Source of the DNA: Streptomyces mobaraensis NBRC 13819 = DSM 40847
GTDB lineage: Bacteria > Actinomycetota > Actinomycetes > Streptomycetales > Streptomycetaceae
Length of the DNA: 64,000 nucleotides
Reading direction: 5' to 3'
Assembly (NCBI RefSeq): GCF_017916255.1
Contig: NZ_CP072827.1
Location: 558,001 to 622,000, forward strand
Positions within the stretch are counted from its first letter, which is position 1. Each line of letters starts with the position of its first letter. Under the pieces are notes generated by a model. The model was not told where the DNA came from. It did no database searches and worked only from the letters and a program-made list of their open reading frames with translations. Position numbers and translations under genes: made by a program. This document shows positions 52,656-61,735 of this stretch, in pieces.

Positions 52656-54242
52656 ATGACATTCGACAGTGTGCTGCCGCCTCCACCACCGTGGCTGCTG
52701 GTGTTTTCCGCCGCCACGCGTGCGGAGTTGACGGAAGAGGCGAAAAGGGCGGCGGAATTGTTGGCCAACGGTTCTCGGCCCGATGAAGTGTCACCCATTC
52801 CCGCGTGCCCCGGCCCCGAACGCCTGGCGGTGGCCGCGGCGGACGTGCCGGGGCTCGTCGAGGGCCTGAGGTGTTTCGCCGACGGCCTGCCGAGCCCGCG
52901 CTGGACGGCGGGCCGGGCCGACGGCGCGGCCGGCCGGACCGCCTGGTGCTTCGGCGGACACGGCGGCCAGTGGACGGGCATGGGCCGCGCCCTGCCGGGC
53001 TGGTCGCCCGTGGCGGCCGAGGTGCTGGCCGAACTCGACGGGCTGCTGCCCGGCGGCGTCACCGGCCCGCTCGCGAGCCCGCCCGGCGCGGGGGCCGACG
53101 GGCCCGGCACGGCCCAGCCGCTCATCTTCGCGCTGCAGGTGGCGACCGCCCGCTGGCTGCTGTCCCTGGGGCTGCGGCCGGACGCCGTGGTGGGGCACAG
53201 CCTCGGCGAGGTCGCCGCCGCCCATGTCGCGGGCGTCCTCACGCTCCCCGAGGCGGCGCGGGTCGTCGCCACCCGCTCCCGGCTGCTCGCCCGGGTGTCG
53301 GGCGGCGGGGCGATGGCCACGATCGGCCTGGACCGGCACACCGTCGAGCGGCGCTGCGCCGGGACGCCGGGGACGGTGGTCGTCGCCGCGCACAGCGCGC
53401 CCCGGGAGACGGTGGTCACCGGGGCGTCCGACGCGGTGGGCGCCCTGGTCGGCGCCCTGGAGACGGAGGGCGTGCGGTGCAGGACGATCCGGATCGACGC
53501 GGCGTCGCACAGCCCGTACGTCGACGGGGTCCTGCCCGAACTCCGCGCCGAACTGGCCGAACTGTCCCCGGCGGCGCCACGCGTGCCCTGGGTGTCGACC
53601 GTCGACGCGCCCCGGGCCCCGACGACCGACGCGGGACCGGGTCCGGGTCCGGGCACCGACTCCGGACCGGGACCGGGACCGGGCACCGACTCCGGGCTCG
53701 ATCCGAACTCCGGCGCCACACCCGTGCCGGCCGCCGACACCGGACCGAAGTCGGCCGTCGGCACCGGACCCGACCCGACCACCAGCGCAGCACCGGAGTC
53801 GGACGCCGGCACCCCAGGCCCGTCCGCCCCCGGCTCCGCGGACTACTGGGCGCGCAACCTCCGTCGGCCCGTGCGGTTCACCGAGGCGGTGTCCGCGCTG
53901 GCGGACCGAGGCTTCCGGGCGTTCGTGGAGATCGGCCCGCACCCCGTGCTGGCCCGGCCGATCCGGGACACGCTGCGGGCCGAGGGGGTCGCGGCCCCGC
54001 TCGTCGCGGCCTCGGGGCACCGCGGGACCCCCGAACCGGTTTCCCTGCTGCGCCTGCTGGGCGCCCTGTACTGCCGCGGCCTGGACCTCCCCGGACTCCC
54101 CCGCCTTCCCGGTCGACCCGACCGCCCCGATCGACTCGATCAACCCGACCGCCCCGGCCATCCCGGCCGCCCCCGCCTCCCCCGCCGCCCTCACCACCCC
54201 ACGCCCCACCCGCCCGTCCCCCCGCAGGAGAGGCAACCGTGA
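52656..54242 (+). CDS. Acyltransferase (methylmalonyl-type AT) with a repeat insertion
   Basis: 528 residues. FGGHGGQWTGMGRALP, the catalytic Ser182 in VVGHSLGEVAAAHV and AASHSPYVDGV at the specificity site. The ASH form (rather than HAFH) points to methylmalonyl-CoA, in line with an alpha-methylcinnamate product. An insertion of about 75 residues (319-394), rich in Gly, Pro, Thr and Asp with two 10-residue copies of GPGPGPGTDS, separates PWVSTVDAP from DYWARNLRRPVRF; normal AT domains have a short loop there. The C-terminal 45 residues are a Pro/Arg/Asp repeat tail. Overlaps fcl by GTGA. Confidence 0.88.
   Translation: MTFDSVLPPPPPWLLVFSAATRAELTEEAKRAAELLANGSRPDEVSPIPACPGPERLAVAAADVPGLVEGLRCFADGLPSPRWTAGRADGAAGRTAWCFGGHGGQWTGMGRALPGWSPVAAEVLAELDGLLPGGVTGPLASPPGAGADGPGTAQPLIFALQVATARWLLSLGLRPDAVVGHSLGEVAAAHVAGVLTLPEAARVVATRSRLLARVSGGGAMATIGLDRHTVERRCAGTPGTVVVAAHSAPRETVVTGASDAVGALVGALETEGVRCRTIRIDAASHSPYVDGVLPELRAELAELSPAAPRVPWVSTVDAPRAPTTDAGPGPGPGTDSGPGPGPGTDSGLDPNSGATPVPAADTGPKSAVGTGPDPTTSAAPESDAGTPGPSAPGSADYWARNLRRPVRFTEAVSALADRGFRAFVEIGPHPVLARPIRDTLRAEGVAAPLVAASGHRGTPEPVSLLRLLGALYCRGLDLPGLPRLPGRPDRPDRLDQPDRPGHPGRPRLPRRPHHPTPHPPVPPQERQP
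53634..53693 (+). repeat. Two 30-base tandem units inside the acyltransferase gene
   Basis: Copies at 53634-53663 and 53664-53693 differ at two positions. The unit is ten codons, so the frame is kept and the protein gains repeated GPGPGPGTDS. Confidence 0.85.
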
Positions 54243-55234
54243 ACCCGCCCCGCCCCCTCCTCCCCCTCCTCCCCCCGTCCGCGACGGTGCTGGTGGCCGG
54301 TTCCACCGGCCTTGTGGGTTCGGCTCTGCTCCGCCGGCTGGCGGCCGAGGGGTTCACGTCGGTCGTCGGCGTCGCCTCCGCCGACGTCGACCTCACCGAC
54401 GCCCGCGCCGCGTCCGCCCTCCTCGCCGCGCTCCGCCCGGACGTGGTGATCGACGCCGCCGCCCGGGTCGGCGGCATCGCCGCCAACGACGCCGAACCGG
54501 TCCAATTCCTCACCGACAACCTCAGGATCCAGACCAATCTGTTCACCGCCGCGCACGCCGCCGGCGTCGACAGGCTGCTGTTCCTCGGCTCCTCCTGTAT
54601 CTACCCGAAGCACAGCCCGCAGCCCATCCCCGAGTCCGCCCTGCTGACCGGGCCGCTGGAGGAAACCAACGACGCCTACGCCATCGCCAAGATCGCCGGG
54701 GTGGTCGCGGTGCGCTCGTACCGCAGGCAGTACGGCCGGCGCTGGATCTCCTTGATGCCGACGAACCTCTACGGCCCCGGGGACAACTTCCACCCCACCC
54801 GCTCCCATGTCCTCCCCGCGCTCATCCGGCGCTTCCACGAGGCGGCGCGGACCGGTGCCGAGGAGGTCACCGTCTGGGGCACGGGCGCACCGCGCCGGGA
54901 GTTCCTGCACGTCGACGACCTCGCCGCGGCCTGTCTGCATCTGCTGCGGCACTACGACGGCCCGTCGCCGGTCAACGTCGGCACCGGCCGGGACGTGACC
55001 ATCGCGGAACTGGCCCGGATGGTGGTCGAGGCGGTCGGCTACACCGGGCGGATCCGCTGGGACCCGAGCCGCCCGGACGGGACGCCGCGCAAACTCCTCG
55101 ACGTCTCCCGGCTGTTCGCCACCGGGTGGCGGCCGGCGATCGGGCTGCCGGACGGGCTGCGGAGCACGGTCCGCTGGTACGCCGAGCGGTACGCCGCCGG
55201 CCCGGACACCGCGCGGCGCCCGGCCGCTACCTGA
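54239..55234 (+). CDS. fcl: GDP-L-fucose synthase
   Basis: 331 residues. GDP-4-keto-6-deoxy-D-mannose 3,5-epimerase/4-reductase. VLVAGSTGLVGSALLRRL, RVGGIAANDAEPVQFLTDNL, LFLGSSCIYPKHSPQPIPE and DAYAIAKIAG (YxxxK) are all typical. GTG overlaps the acyltransferase stop. With Gmd it yields GDP-L-fucose, the precursor for the furanose sugar. The 3' end overlaps the convergent dehydratase gene by eight bases. Confidence 0.94.
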   Translation: MNPPRPLLPLLPPSATVLVAGSTGLVGSALLRRLAAEGFTSVVGVASADVDLTDARAASALLAALRPDVVIDAAARVGGIAANDAEPVQFLTDNLRIQTNLFTAAHAAGVDRLLFLGSSCIYPKHSPQPIPESALLTGPLEETNDAYAIAKIAGVVAVRSYRRQYGRRWISLMPTNLYGPGDNFHPTRSHVLPALIRRFHEAARTGAEEVTVWGTGAPRREFLHVDDLAAACLHLLRHYDGPSPVNVGTGRDVTIAELARMVVEAVGYTGRIRWDPSRPDGTPRKLLDVSRLFATGWRPAIGLPDGLRSTVRWYAERYAAGPDTARRPAAT

Positions 55235-56087
55235 CGTCCCCGCCGGGGCGCGGGACGAACCGGCCGCGGCCCAGCACCACCCGCCCGTGCGAGCGGACCT
55301 CGAACAGGGCCGCGCCGGCCGCCGCCCAGATCCGTACGGTGAGGTCCCGGCCGGGCAGCACGGGCGCGGTGAACGCCGCGGACATGGTTCCGAAGCGGGC
55401 CGGTTCGCCCCCGCACAGCGCGTGCAGCAGCGCCCGCCCGGCGAACCCGAAGGTGCACAGCCCGTGCAGCGGCGGCCCGGCCAGGCCGAGCCGTCCGGCG
55501 AGGGCCGGGTCGGAGTGCAGCGGATTCCGGTCACCGCAGAGCCGGTAGAGCAGCGCCTGGTGGAGGGCGGTGCGGTAGCGGGTGGTGTGGTCCGGCTCGC
55601 GCGCCGGGCGCTCCCACGGCGCCTCCTGCGCCGGCGGTCCGCCGAAGCCGCCCGCGTGCCGGATGGTCAGCCCGGTGCGCAGGTCGGCGAGCGGCCGGCC
55701 GGTGTCCGCGTCCGCGCACCGGGAGTCGATCACGGCGAGCGCGGCGCGTCCCCGGTCGTGCAGCGCGGTGAGCCGGGACGTCGTGACCGCCGTTCCCTCG
55801 ACGGGCAGCGGGCCGTGGAGCGTCACGGACTGGTGGCTGTGCAGGAGCCGCGTCACGTCGAAGTCGCCGAGGGCGGGGTGCTCTCCGGGCGGGACGAGGG
55901 TGGTGGCGAAGGTGGGCAGCACCGACGGGGTGACGCCCGTGGAGTTCTCCGTCGTGAACTCCCGTTCCGTGGACGGATCGTCGGCCCCGGCCCCGACGCC
56001 GAGCGCGTAGAGGGCGGTGTCGGCGAACGTCCACCGCAGCGGCCCGAGGGCCCAGGTGTGTCCGACGAGGTGGTGGTGGAGGGGCAT
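55227..56087 (-). CDS. MaoC-like dehydratase (double hotdog)
   Basis: 286 residues. The C-terminal hotdog carries the hydratase-2 type motif YRLCGDRNPLHSDPALA followed by GLAGPPLHGLCTFGFAGRAL; the N-terminal half is a second, degenerate hotdog, as in type 2 enoyl hydratases. It would remove water from the 3-aryl-3-hydroxy-2-methylpropionyl thioester to give the alpha-methylcinnamoyl group. It follows the SDR gene by 54 bases. Confidence 0.88.
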   Translation of the reverse strand: MPLHHHLVGHTWALGPLRWTFADTALYALGVGAGADDPSTEREFTTENSTGVTPSVLPTFATTLVPPGEHPALGDFDVTRLLHSHQSVTLHGPLPVEGTAVTTSRLTALHDRGRAALAVIDSRCADADTGRPLADLRTGLTIRHAGGFGGPPAQEAPWERPAREPDHTTRYRTALHQALLYRLCGDRNPLHSDPALAGRLGLAGPPLHGLCTFGFAGRALLHALCGGEPARFGTMSAAFTAPVLPGRDLTVRIWAAAGAALFEVRSHGRVVLGRGRFVPRPGGDVR

Positions 56088-56141
56088 GGCGGAACCGGCC
56101 CGTCTGTGCTGGCGGCGGGTGGCGCGGGGGGGGCGGCGAAC

Positions 56142-56957
56142 TCAGAACTCGCTGACGCCCGCGTCCACGGCGAGGGCGTGCGCGGTCACGTGCCGGGACG
56201 CGTCCGACACCAGGAACAGCACGGCCTCGGCCACGTCCTCCGCCGAGATCCCGGGCACCGGCTGCATGTTGACCAGCATCCCGCGCAGCCGCGGGTCGGC
56301 CATGCTGGCCTCGGCGACGCGGGCGAGCATGGCCCGGCCGCCCATGGCAGTGTCGACGCCCGTCGGGTGCACGCTGTTGACCCGGACGCCGAACCGGGCC
56401 AGCTCGGCGGCGAACGCCTTCGCCATCCCGCGCACGGCGAACTTGCTGGTGGTGTAAGGGATCATGAACGGCTGGACCTTGAGCCCCGCCGACGAGCTCA
56501 TCAGCACGATGGACCCGCCGCCCGCCGCCACCAGGTGCGGCGCGGTCGCCATCACCGTGTTCCAGGTGCCGCGGACGTTGACGTCCATGGTGTCCCGGAA
56601 GTTCTCCTCGGTGACCCGGTCCCAGGCGCAGGGGATGCAGATGCCCGCGTTGGCCACCACGGCGTCCAGCCGGCCCAGGGTCTCCACGGCTCCGTCCACG
56701 GCCTTCCGGAGCCCGGCGAGGTCCCGGACGTCGGCCACCAGCGGGATGATCCGCCGGCCGTGCGCCGCGCCGAGGGCGACGGTCTCGTCGAGGTCCTCCG
56801 GCACCGGGGAGGCGTAGGCGACGCCGGGCAGCCGGCCGCACAGGTCGACGGCGATCACGTCGGCGCCCTCGCCGGCCAGCCGCACGACGTGCGCGCGGCC
56901 CTGGCCGCGGGCCGCGCCGGTCACGAGGACGGCCTTGCCCCGCATGGATCCGTTCAC
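56142..56957 (-). CDS. SDR, mycofactocin-coupled type; candidate sugar 5''-dehydrogenase
   Basis: 271 residues. VLVTGAARGQGRAHVVRLAG, the PEDLDETVALGAAHGRRI insert and TEENFRDTMDVNVRGTWNT are characteristic of the mycofactocin-coupled SDR family, whose members hold NAD tightly and usually oxidise alcohols. Catalytic Ser154-156, Tyr168 and Lys172. Hygromycin A carries a 5''-keto group, and loss of a short-chain dehydrogenase (Hyg26) gives 5''-dihydrohygromycin A; this gene is the natural candidate for that step. GTG at 56957 (alternative ATG at 56945). First gene of the minus-strand SDR-MaoC unit. Confidence 0.85.
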   Translation of the reverse strand: MNGSMRGKAVLVTGAARGQGRAHVVRLAGEGADVIAVDLCGRLPGVAYASPVPEDLDETVALGAAHGRRIIPLVADVRDLAGLRKAVDGAVETLGRLDAVVANAGICIPCAWDRVTEENFRDTMDVNVRGTWNTVMATAPHLVAAGGGSIVLMSSSAGLKVQPFMIPYTTSKFAVRGMAKAFAAELARFGVRVNSVHPTGVDTAMGGRAMLARVAEASMADPRLRGMLVNMQPVPGISAEDVAEAVLFLVSDASRHVTAHALAVDAGVSEF

Positions 56958-57350
56958 CGTTTCGTGTCCTCTCCCGGCATGTCCCGGACCTGTCGCCGGC
57001 GCGCCGGACGGGCTCGCGGGCCTCCTTGGACGGCGCCCGGAGCGAAGGCAATGGTGTGGAGGTGTCCCGGAAGGGCGAAGTGGCCGCCATGCGGGCCTTG
57101 TAGCGGTTCGCCCCCTCCACGGTAGCGAAGCGGCCCGCGGTGTTCACCCGGTTCCGCCGACCTCGGTCCGGTTCTCCGGCTCCCCGCGGCCGTCGGCCGC
57201 CGGTTCGTGAACTCCCTTCCGCGGCACCGAGGTTCCTGCGAACATAAGGGGAGGGAGAAGAACCGGAGCACCATCCGAACGTCCGGCCGAGCGCCCGCCC
57301 TGATGTGCGGAAACGGGCCGGGCGGCGGCCGTCTGTGCCATGCTCGGGGC
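56958..57350. other. Divergent intergenic region at the right end of the cluster
   Basis: 393 bases without a recognisable gene. It must hold the promoter of the SDR-MaoC unit and that of the SpoIIE phosphatase gene. The purine-rich GGGGAGGGAGAAG at about 57249-57261 is noticeable but no start codon follows at the right distance. Confidence 0.5.
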
Positions 57351-59813
57351 GTGACGAGCGAGTCTGTCCAGGACGAGAAGTCCGGCGTCGAACCCGACGT
57401 CGTCGCACTGGCGAAGGTGGTGGCCAAGCTCCGGGCGGAGAACGAGCGGCTGGAGCACCTGGCGTCCACGACGGCGGTGCTGGAACGCGCGAAGGGTGTG
57501 CTGATGGCACGCTCCGAGTGCTCCGCGACGGCGGCCTACGAGCAGCTGACGCGGCGCGCCCGCACCGCCGGCCGGACGTTGATAGAGGAGTGCTGGATCG
57601 TCCTGGGCGAGATGCCGCGGGGCGGCGCCGTCCCCGCCGCCCGGAAGCCCTCCGAACCGCACGGACCCCGTGAGCCGGACGGGCGGGAGGAGGGCGGCTC
57701 GGTGTTCGATCCCGCGCACTACACCCGGCACGCCCCGCCGCGCGCCGCCGGGCACCGGACGCACGCGGAGGTCCTGGGCGCCGTCGGCGAGGCCCTGGCC
57801 CAGGTCTCGGGGGTGCGGGAGCTCGCCGGGACGCTGCTCGACCACCTGGCCGGGCCGCCGGTGGGCGCCGACGCCGTCATGATCTTCCTCAACACCCCGG
57901 ACGGCGTGCTGGAGCTCGGCGGCCACGCCGGCACCGGGGCCGCCGTCGCCGCCCAGTGGCGGTCCGTACCGCCCGTCAGCGGCATCGCCGCCCAGGACGT
58001 CGTCCACCGGGGCGAGGCCGTCTGGCTGGAGGACCCCGAGCGGGACGCGCTGCGCTACCACCTGATCGGCGAGCCGGCCCACCGGTGGCCGACGCGGGCC
58101 TGGCTCCCCGTGGTCACCGGTGGCAGCGTCACCGCGGCCCTGGGCATCCTGCGCACCGTCGACGCCCCCTTCGACCCCGCCCTGCGGGAGCTGCTGTGGG
58201 CGGTCGCCCGGCTCTGCGCGGGGAGCCTGCGCATGTGCGACGCACCGGCCGGCCGGGCCGGCCCGTCCCGCACCGAAACCGTCCAGGCGATCTTCGACGC
58301 GCTCATGGGACCGGCGGCCCTGCTCACGCCCCTGCGGTCGGCGACCGGCGAAATCGAGGACTTCCGGATCGACGCCGCCGCGCCGCAGTCCGCCGACGTC
58401 GCCGGGCGGCGCGGGCGCCAGCTCGTCGGCCTGCGCGTCCTGGAGTGCTACCCCACCATGGCCGGATCCTCCGCCTGGCACGGCTACCTCCACACGCTGG
58501 AGACCGGGCAGCCGTACCAGAGCGAGCCGTTCGCCTACGAGGAGGTCGTCGCGGGCGTCCGCCGGCAGTCCGTCTACTCGCTGCGGGTGGCGCGCCTGGG
58601 CGGCTCCCTCGTCGTCTGCTGGACCGGCCACGACACCGAGACCCGGCAGCGCGAGCTGCTCGCCGACCTCCAGCGGCTGGGCAACCTCGGCTGGACGGAC
58701 TGGAACCTGGCCACCGACGACGTCACCTGGTCGCCGCAGGTCTACGAGATCCTGGACCGCGACCGCTCGCTGGGGCCGATGCGCCTCGACGAACTGCCGC
58801 GCCACCTGCTGCCCGAGGACCTGCCCGACTTCGCCCGGGCCGTCCAGGCCCTGCTGGCCGACGGCACACCCATGGACCACCTGGTCCGGTTCGCCAGCGC
58901 CTCCGGCGTCAAGCACCTGCGGGTCGTCGCCGAGACCGTGCCGGACGCCGACGGCACACCCGTCGAGATGCACGGCGTCATCATGGACCTCACCGCCCGG
59001 CGGCGCGCCGAACTGGCCCTGCTGGAGTCCCAGCAGGCGGTGCTCGCCCAGCGCAACGTGCTGCAGACGGAACGCCTGGTGGCGGCGCGGCTCCAGCACG
59101 CGCTGCTGCCGCTGCCCACCCAGTCGCTGAACCTCGCGGACCTCCGCGTCGACGTCGTCTACCTGCCGTCGCACGACGACCTGAGCGTGGGCGGCGACTG
59201 GTACAGCGCCGTGGAGATGCCCGACGGCTGCGTCCTGTTCGCCGTCGGGGACGTCGCCGGGCACGGTATCGACGCGGTGGCCACCATGGCGCAACTGCGC
59301 TTCACCGCCAAGGGGATGGTGTTCACCGGCTCCTCGCTGACCGGCGCCCTGCACCGGCTCAACACCCTGCTGCTGCACACCCCGGACGGGCACGCCACGG
59401 CCACCATGGTCCTCGGCCGCTACGACCCCACCGAGCGCTGCCTGACCTGGGCCCAGGCCGGCCACCCGCCGCCCCTGCTCATGCGGCAGGGCAAGGCGGA
59501 GTACCTGACCCCGCCCGAGGGCGTGCTCCTCGGCGCGACCCTGCGGCCCTCCTACGGCGAGGCCACCTGCCGGATCGAGCCCGGCGACCATCTGCTGATG
59601 TACACCGACGGGCTGATCGAGCGCCCGGGCGAGCACCTCGACGCCGGCCTGGACCGACTCACCGAGGCCGTACGGAGCGTGTCGCCGCGCGGCGGCAATG
59701 GCTCCCTCGACGCGCTGCTCGCCCGGCTGCTCCCCGACGAGCAGCGCGACGACGTGTGCCTGCTGTCCGTTCACCTGCCTCCGGAGCCCGCGCCTCGGGA
59801 GGAGCGGGCGTAA
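57351..59813 (+). CDS. ANTAR-GAF-PAS-SpoIIE (PP2C) phosphatase
   Basis: About 820 residues. The N-terminal ANTAR RNA-binding domain (about 20-95; LERAKGVLMARSECSATAAY) is preceded by a coiled coil. A GAF domain follows at about 140-270, two PAS-like regions at about 300-400 and 430-560 (LGNLGWTDWNLATDDVTWSP), and a PP2C/SpoIIE phosphatase at about 590-815 with the metal residues in VGGDWYSAVEMPDG and VGDVAGHGIDAV, then YTDGLIER and DDVCLLSV. Such proteins act in partner switching with anti-sigma and anti-anti-sigma factors. GTG at 57351 is not certain; ATG at 57303 is possible. No anti-sigma partner is adjacent. Confidence 0.9.
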   Translation: MTSESVQDEKSGVEPDVVALAKVVAKLRAENERLEHLASTTAVLERAKGVLMARSECSATAAYEQLTRRARTAGRTLIEECWIVLGEMPRGGAVPAARKPSEPHGPREPDGREEGGSVFDPAHYTRHAPPRAAGHRTHAEVLGAVGEALAQVSGVRELAGTLLDHLAGPPVGADAVMIFLNTPDGVLELGGHAGTGAAVAAQWRSVPPVSGIAAQDVVHRGEAVWLEDPERDALRYHLIGEPAHRWPTRAWLPVVTGGSVTAALGILRTVDAPFDPALRELLWAVARLCAGSLRMCDAPAGRAGPSRTETVQAIFDALMGPAALLTPLRSATGEIEDFRIDAAAPQSADVAGRRGRQLVGLRVLECYPTMAGSSAWHGYLHTLETGQPYQSEPFAYEEVVAGVRRQSVYSLRVARLGGSLVVCWTGHDTETRQRELLADLQRLGNLGWTDWNLATDDVTWSPQVYEILDRDRSLGPMRLDELPRHLLPEDLPDFARAVQALLADGTPMDHLVRFASASGVKHLRVVAETVPDADGTPVEMHGVIMDLTARRRAELALLESQQAVLAQRNVLQTERLVAARLQHALLPLPTQSLNLADLRVDVVYLPSHDDLSVGGDWYSAVEMPDGCVLFAVGDVAGHGIDAVATMAQLRFTAKGMVFTGSSLTGALHRLNTLLLHTPDGHATATMVLGRYDPTERCLTWAQAGHPPPLLMRQGKAEYLTPPEGVLLGATLRPSYGEATCRIEPGDHLLMYTDGLIERPGEHLDAGLDRLTEAVRSVSPRGGNGSLDALLARLLPDEQRDDVCLLSVHLPPEPAPREERA

Positions 59814-60233
59814 TCCGGGGGCTTCACCGGGCCCCTCCCGCCCGTCAGGCGCCCGCCGGGCCGCGTGTGCCGCCCACCGGGCCGCCCATCCCGTCCGCTT
59901 GAACACGGCATGTCTGCCCGTCCGTCGCCATCCGGCACCGTCCGGCGTCCGTGACTCCCAAGCGCCCGGCGTGCCCGGACGTTTCACCCTACCCGGGTGT
60001 TTGGCCGCCCCCGGGTGTTCCGGTGTGTTTTCGGACGGACCGACGGTGTTCCGGCCCAACTGAGTTCATGGACCACTCAGTTCCGGACAACTGAGACCGA
60101 TGGGGGTTGCGGGGACACCGGGGGCCGTGAAATCCATGGGTCCCGAAGCCGGACGCCCAGTCGACGCACGCATTTCCGACTCCGACTCCGGCTCCGCGTG
60201 TCGTATTCCCCTGCCTCAGGAGGAGACATCACC
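59814..60233. other. Intergenic region upstream of the protease inhibitor gene
   Basis: 420 bases, no gene. It contains repeated GGTGTT elements (59996-60052) and three AACTGAG motifs in alternating orientation (60058-60095), which are probable regulator sites for the next gene. Confidence 0.5.
60058..60095. promoter_or_regulatory. Three AACTGAG motifs in alternating orientation
   Basis: AACTGAG at 60058-60064, CTCAGTT at 60076-60082 and AACTGAG at 60089-60095. The first two make an inverted repeat with an 11-base centre, the last two one with a 6-base centre. They lie about 140 bases before the inhibitor gene and look like operator half-sites. Confidence 0.4.
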
Positions 60234-60665
60234 ATGCGTGAATTCAGGCGAGTGCGCCGAGTTCGTTTCGCCGCCTGCGCTCTGGTCGCCGCCGCGACGG
60301 GTATCACCCTCGCCGCGGGACCGGCCTCGGCCGACATTCCGATCGGCCAGAAGATGACCGGCAAGATGACCTACTACACCGACAAGGGCTACGGCGCCTG
60401 CGGAACGCCGATCGACGCCTCGTCGCAGGACCTGGTCGCGATACCCGCCGCCTGGTGGACCACCCCGAACCCGAACAACGACCCGCTGTGCAGAGGCGTC
60501 TCGGTGGAGGTCTCCTACAACGGCAGGACCATACGGGTCCCGGTCCGGGACAAGTGTCCGTCCTGCGACCGGACGCACATAGACCTCAGCCAGGCGGCTT
60601 TCGCCAAGCTCGCGCCGCTGGACCGGGGTGTGGTCAACGGAATCACCTGGAAGTTCGTCCGCTGA
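60234..60665 (+). CDS. Secreted cysteine/serine protease inhibitor, SPI type
   Basis: 143 residues; ATG behind AGGAGGAG. Signal peptide of 33 residues ending ASA|D. The mature part (MTGKMTYYTDKGYGACGTP, AIPAAWWTTPNPNNDPLC, VPVRDKCPSCDRTHIDLS, LDRGVVNGITWKF) is a double-psi beta-barrel with two likely disulfides. It matches, to my recollection almost exactly, the Streptomyces papain inhibitor SPI of S. mobaraensis, which blocks papain-like and some serine proteases. A strong palindromic terminator follows. Confidence 0.9.
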   Translation: MREFRRVRRVRFAACALVAAATGITLAAGPASADIPIGQKMTGKMTYYTDKGYGACGTPIDASSQDLVAIPAAWWTTPNPNNDPLCRGVSVEVSYNGRTIRVPVRDKCPSCDRTHIDLSQAAFAKLAPLDRGVVNGITWKFVR

Positions 60666-60685
60666 CGTCGTCCGGGATGTGACGA

Positions 60686-60711
60686 GCCCCTTTCCCACGT
60701 GGGAAAGGGGC
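60686..60711. terminator. Perfect 26-base palindromic terminator
   Basis: GCCCCTTTCCCAC at 60686-60698 and its exact complement at 60699-60711. It lies between two convergent genes and should work in both directions. Confidence 0.85.
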
Positions 60712-60763
60712 CCGTCGCCGCGGGTCGCGAAAGGAATTCCCCCGCTGCCGAAGGCCACCTGGA

Positions 60764-61735
60764 TCACCCGCCGGCGGCCAGGCGCTCCTTCCACCACGCG
60801 ACCGTCGCCTCCACCTGCTCGTCGACGGGCGTGGAACGGACCGTGAAGGCGGACCGGTAGGCGTCGGAGTCGACGACGAAGGGGCGGTCGAACTGGTAGC
60901 GGATCTCCTTCAGCTCGCGCAGCAGCGGGGAGAACAGCGACGCCACGCCCAGCACGGCCGGCGGCGTCGGGCGGACGGCGACGGGTGCCGTCCCGGCCGC
61001 GGCGGCGAGGCGGTCCGCCATCTCCCGGACGGAGAACGGCGGTTCCGTCGGAACGTGCCAGGCGCGGCCCCAGGCCCGTTCCTCCCCCGCGGCCTCGGCC
61101 AGGGCCGCGGCCACGTCGGGCAGGTAGCTCCAGCTGTGCGGGGCGTCCGGGTCGCCGAGCGCGGTCACCGCCTTGCCGCGCAGCAGCGGGGGCATGAAGC
61201 GCCCGGCCAGATGACCGCCGTCGGTCACGCCGGGCCCGAAGAAGTCCGAGGCCCTGATCTCGACCGCCCTGATGCGCCCCTGCTCGTGCAGGGTCCGCGC
61301 CCGCTCCCACGCGGCGGCGCGCACCCGCCCCTTGGGACCGGTCGCGGCGAGCGGCAGGTCCTCGGTCAGGGGCCCGTCCACCGGGCCGTAGCCGTACAGA
61401 TTGCCCAGCATGACCAGGACGGCGCCGGACGCCTCCGCCGCCTCGGTGAGCGCCGCCGCCAGCGGCGGCCACTCCTTCGTCCAGCGGTGGTAGGGCGGCG
61501 CGGCGCAGCCGAGGATCGCGGTGGCGCCCCGCGCGGCCCCGGCCAGCCGTGCCGCGTCCGTCGCGTCCAGGGCGACGTGTTCGATGCCCGGGTGCTCGGT
61601 GCCGGGGTGCTCGGTACCGGGCCCGGGGGCGCGGCCCGACCTGGTGACGACGCGTACCGTATGGCCCTGTCCGGCCAGCAGCCGGGCGGTGGCCGCTCCG
61701 GCGGGTCCGTATCCGACGACGATGTAGAGACTCAC
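60764..61735 (-). CDS. NAD-dependent epimerase/dehydratase family protein
   Basis: 323 residues; GTG start behind TAGGGTG. Rossmann start YIVVGYGPAGAATARLLAGQ, LVMLGNLYGYGPVDGPLTED and the substrate-domain motifs of atypical SDRs. The usual YxxxK pair is not clear, so it may not be a true epimerase. A small repeat GTEHPGTEHPGIEH sits in the N-terminal half. Substrate unknown. Confidence 0.82.
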   Translation of the reverse strand: MSLYIVVGYGPAGAATARLLAGQGHTVRVVTRSGRAPGPGTEHPGTEHPGIEHVALDATDAARLAGAARGATAILGCAAPPYHRWTKEWPPLAAALTEAAEASGAVLVMLGNLYGYGPVDGPLTEDLPLAATGPKGRVRAAAWERARTLHEQGRIRAVEIRASDFFGPGVTDGGHLAGRFMPPLLRGKAVTALGDPDAPHSWSYLPDVAAALAEAAGEERAWGRAWHVPTEPPFSVREMADRLAAAAGTAPVAVRPTPPAVLGVASLFSPLLRELKEIRYQFDRPFVVDSDAYRSAFTVRSTPVDEQVEATVAWWKERLAAGG

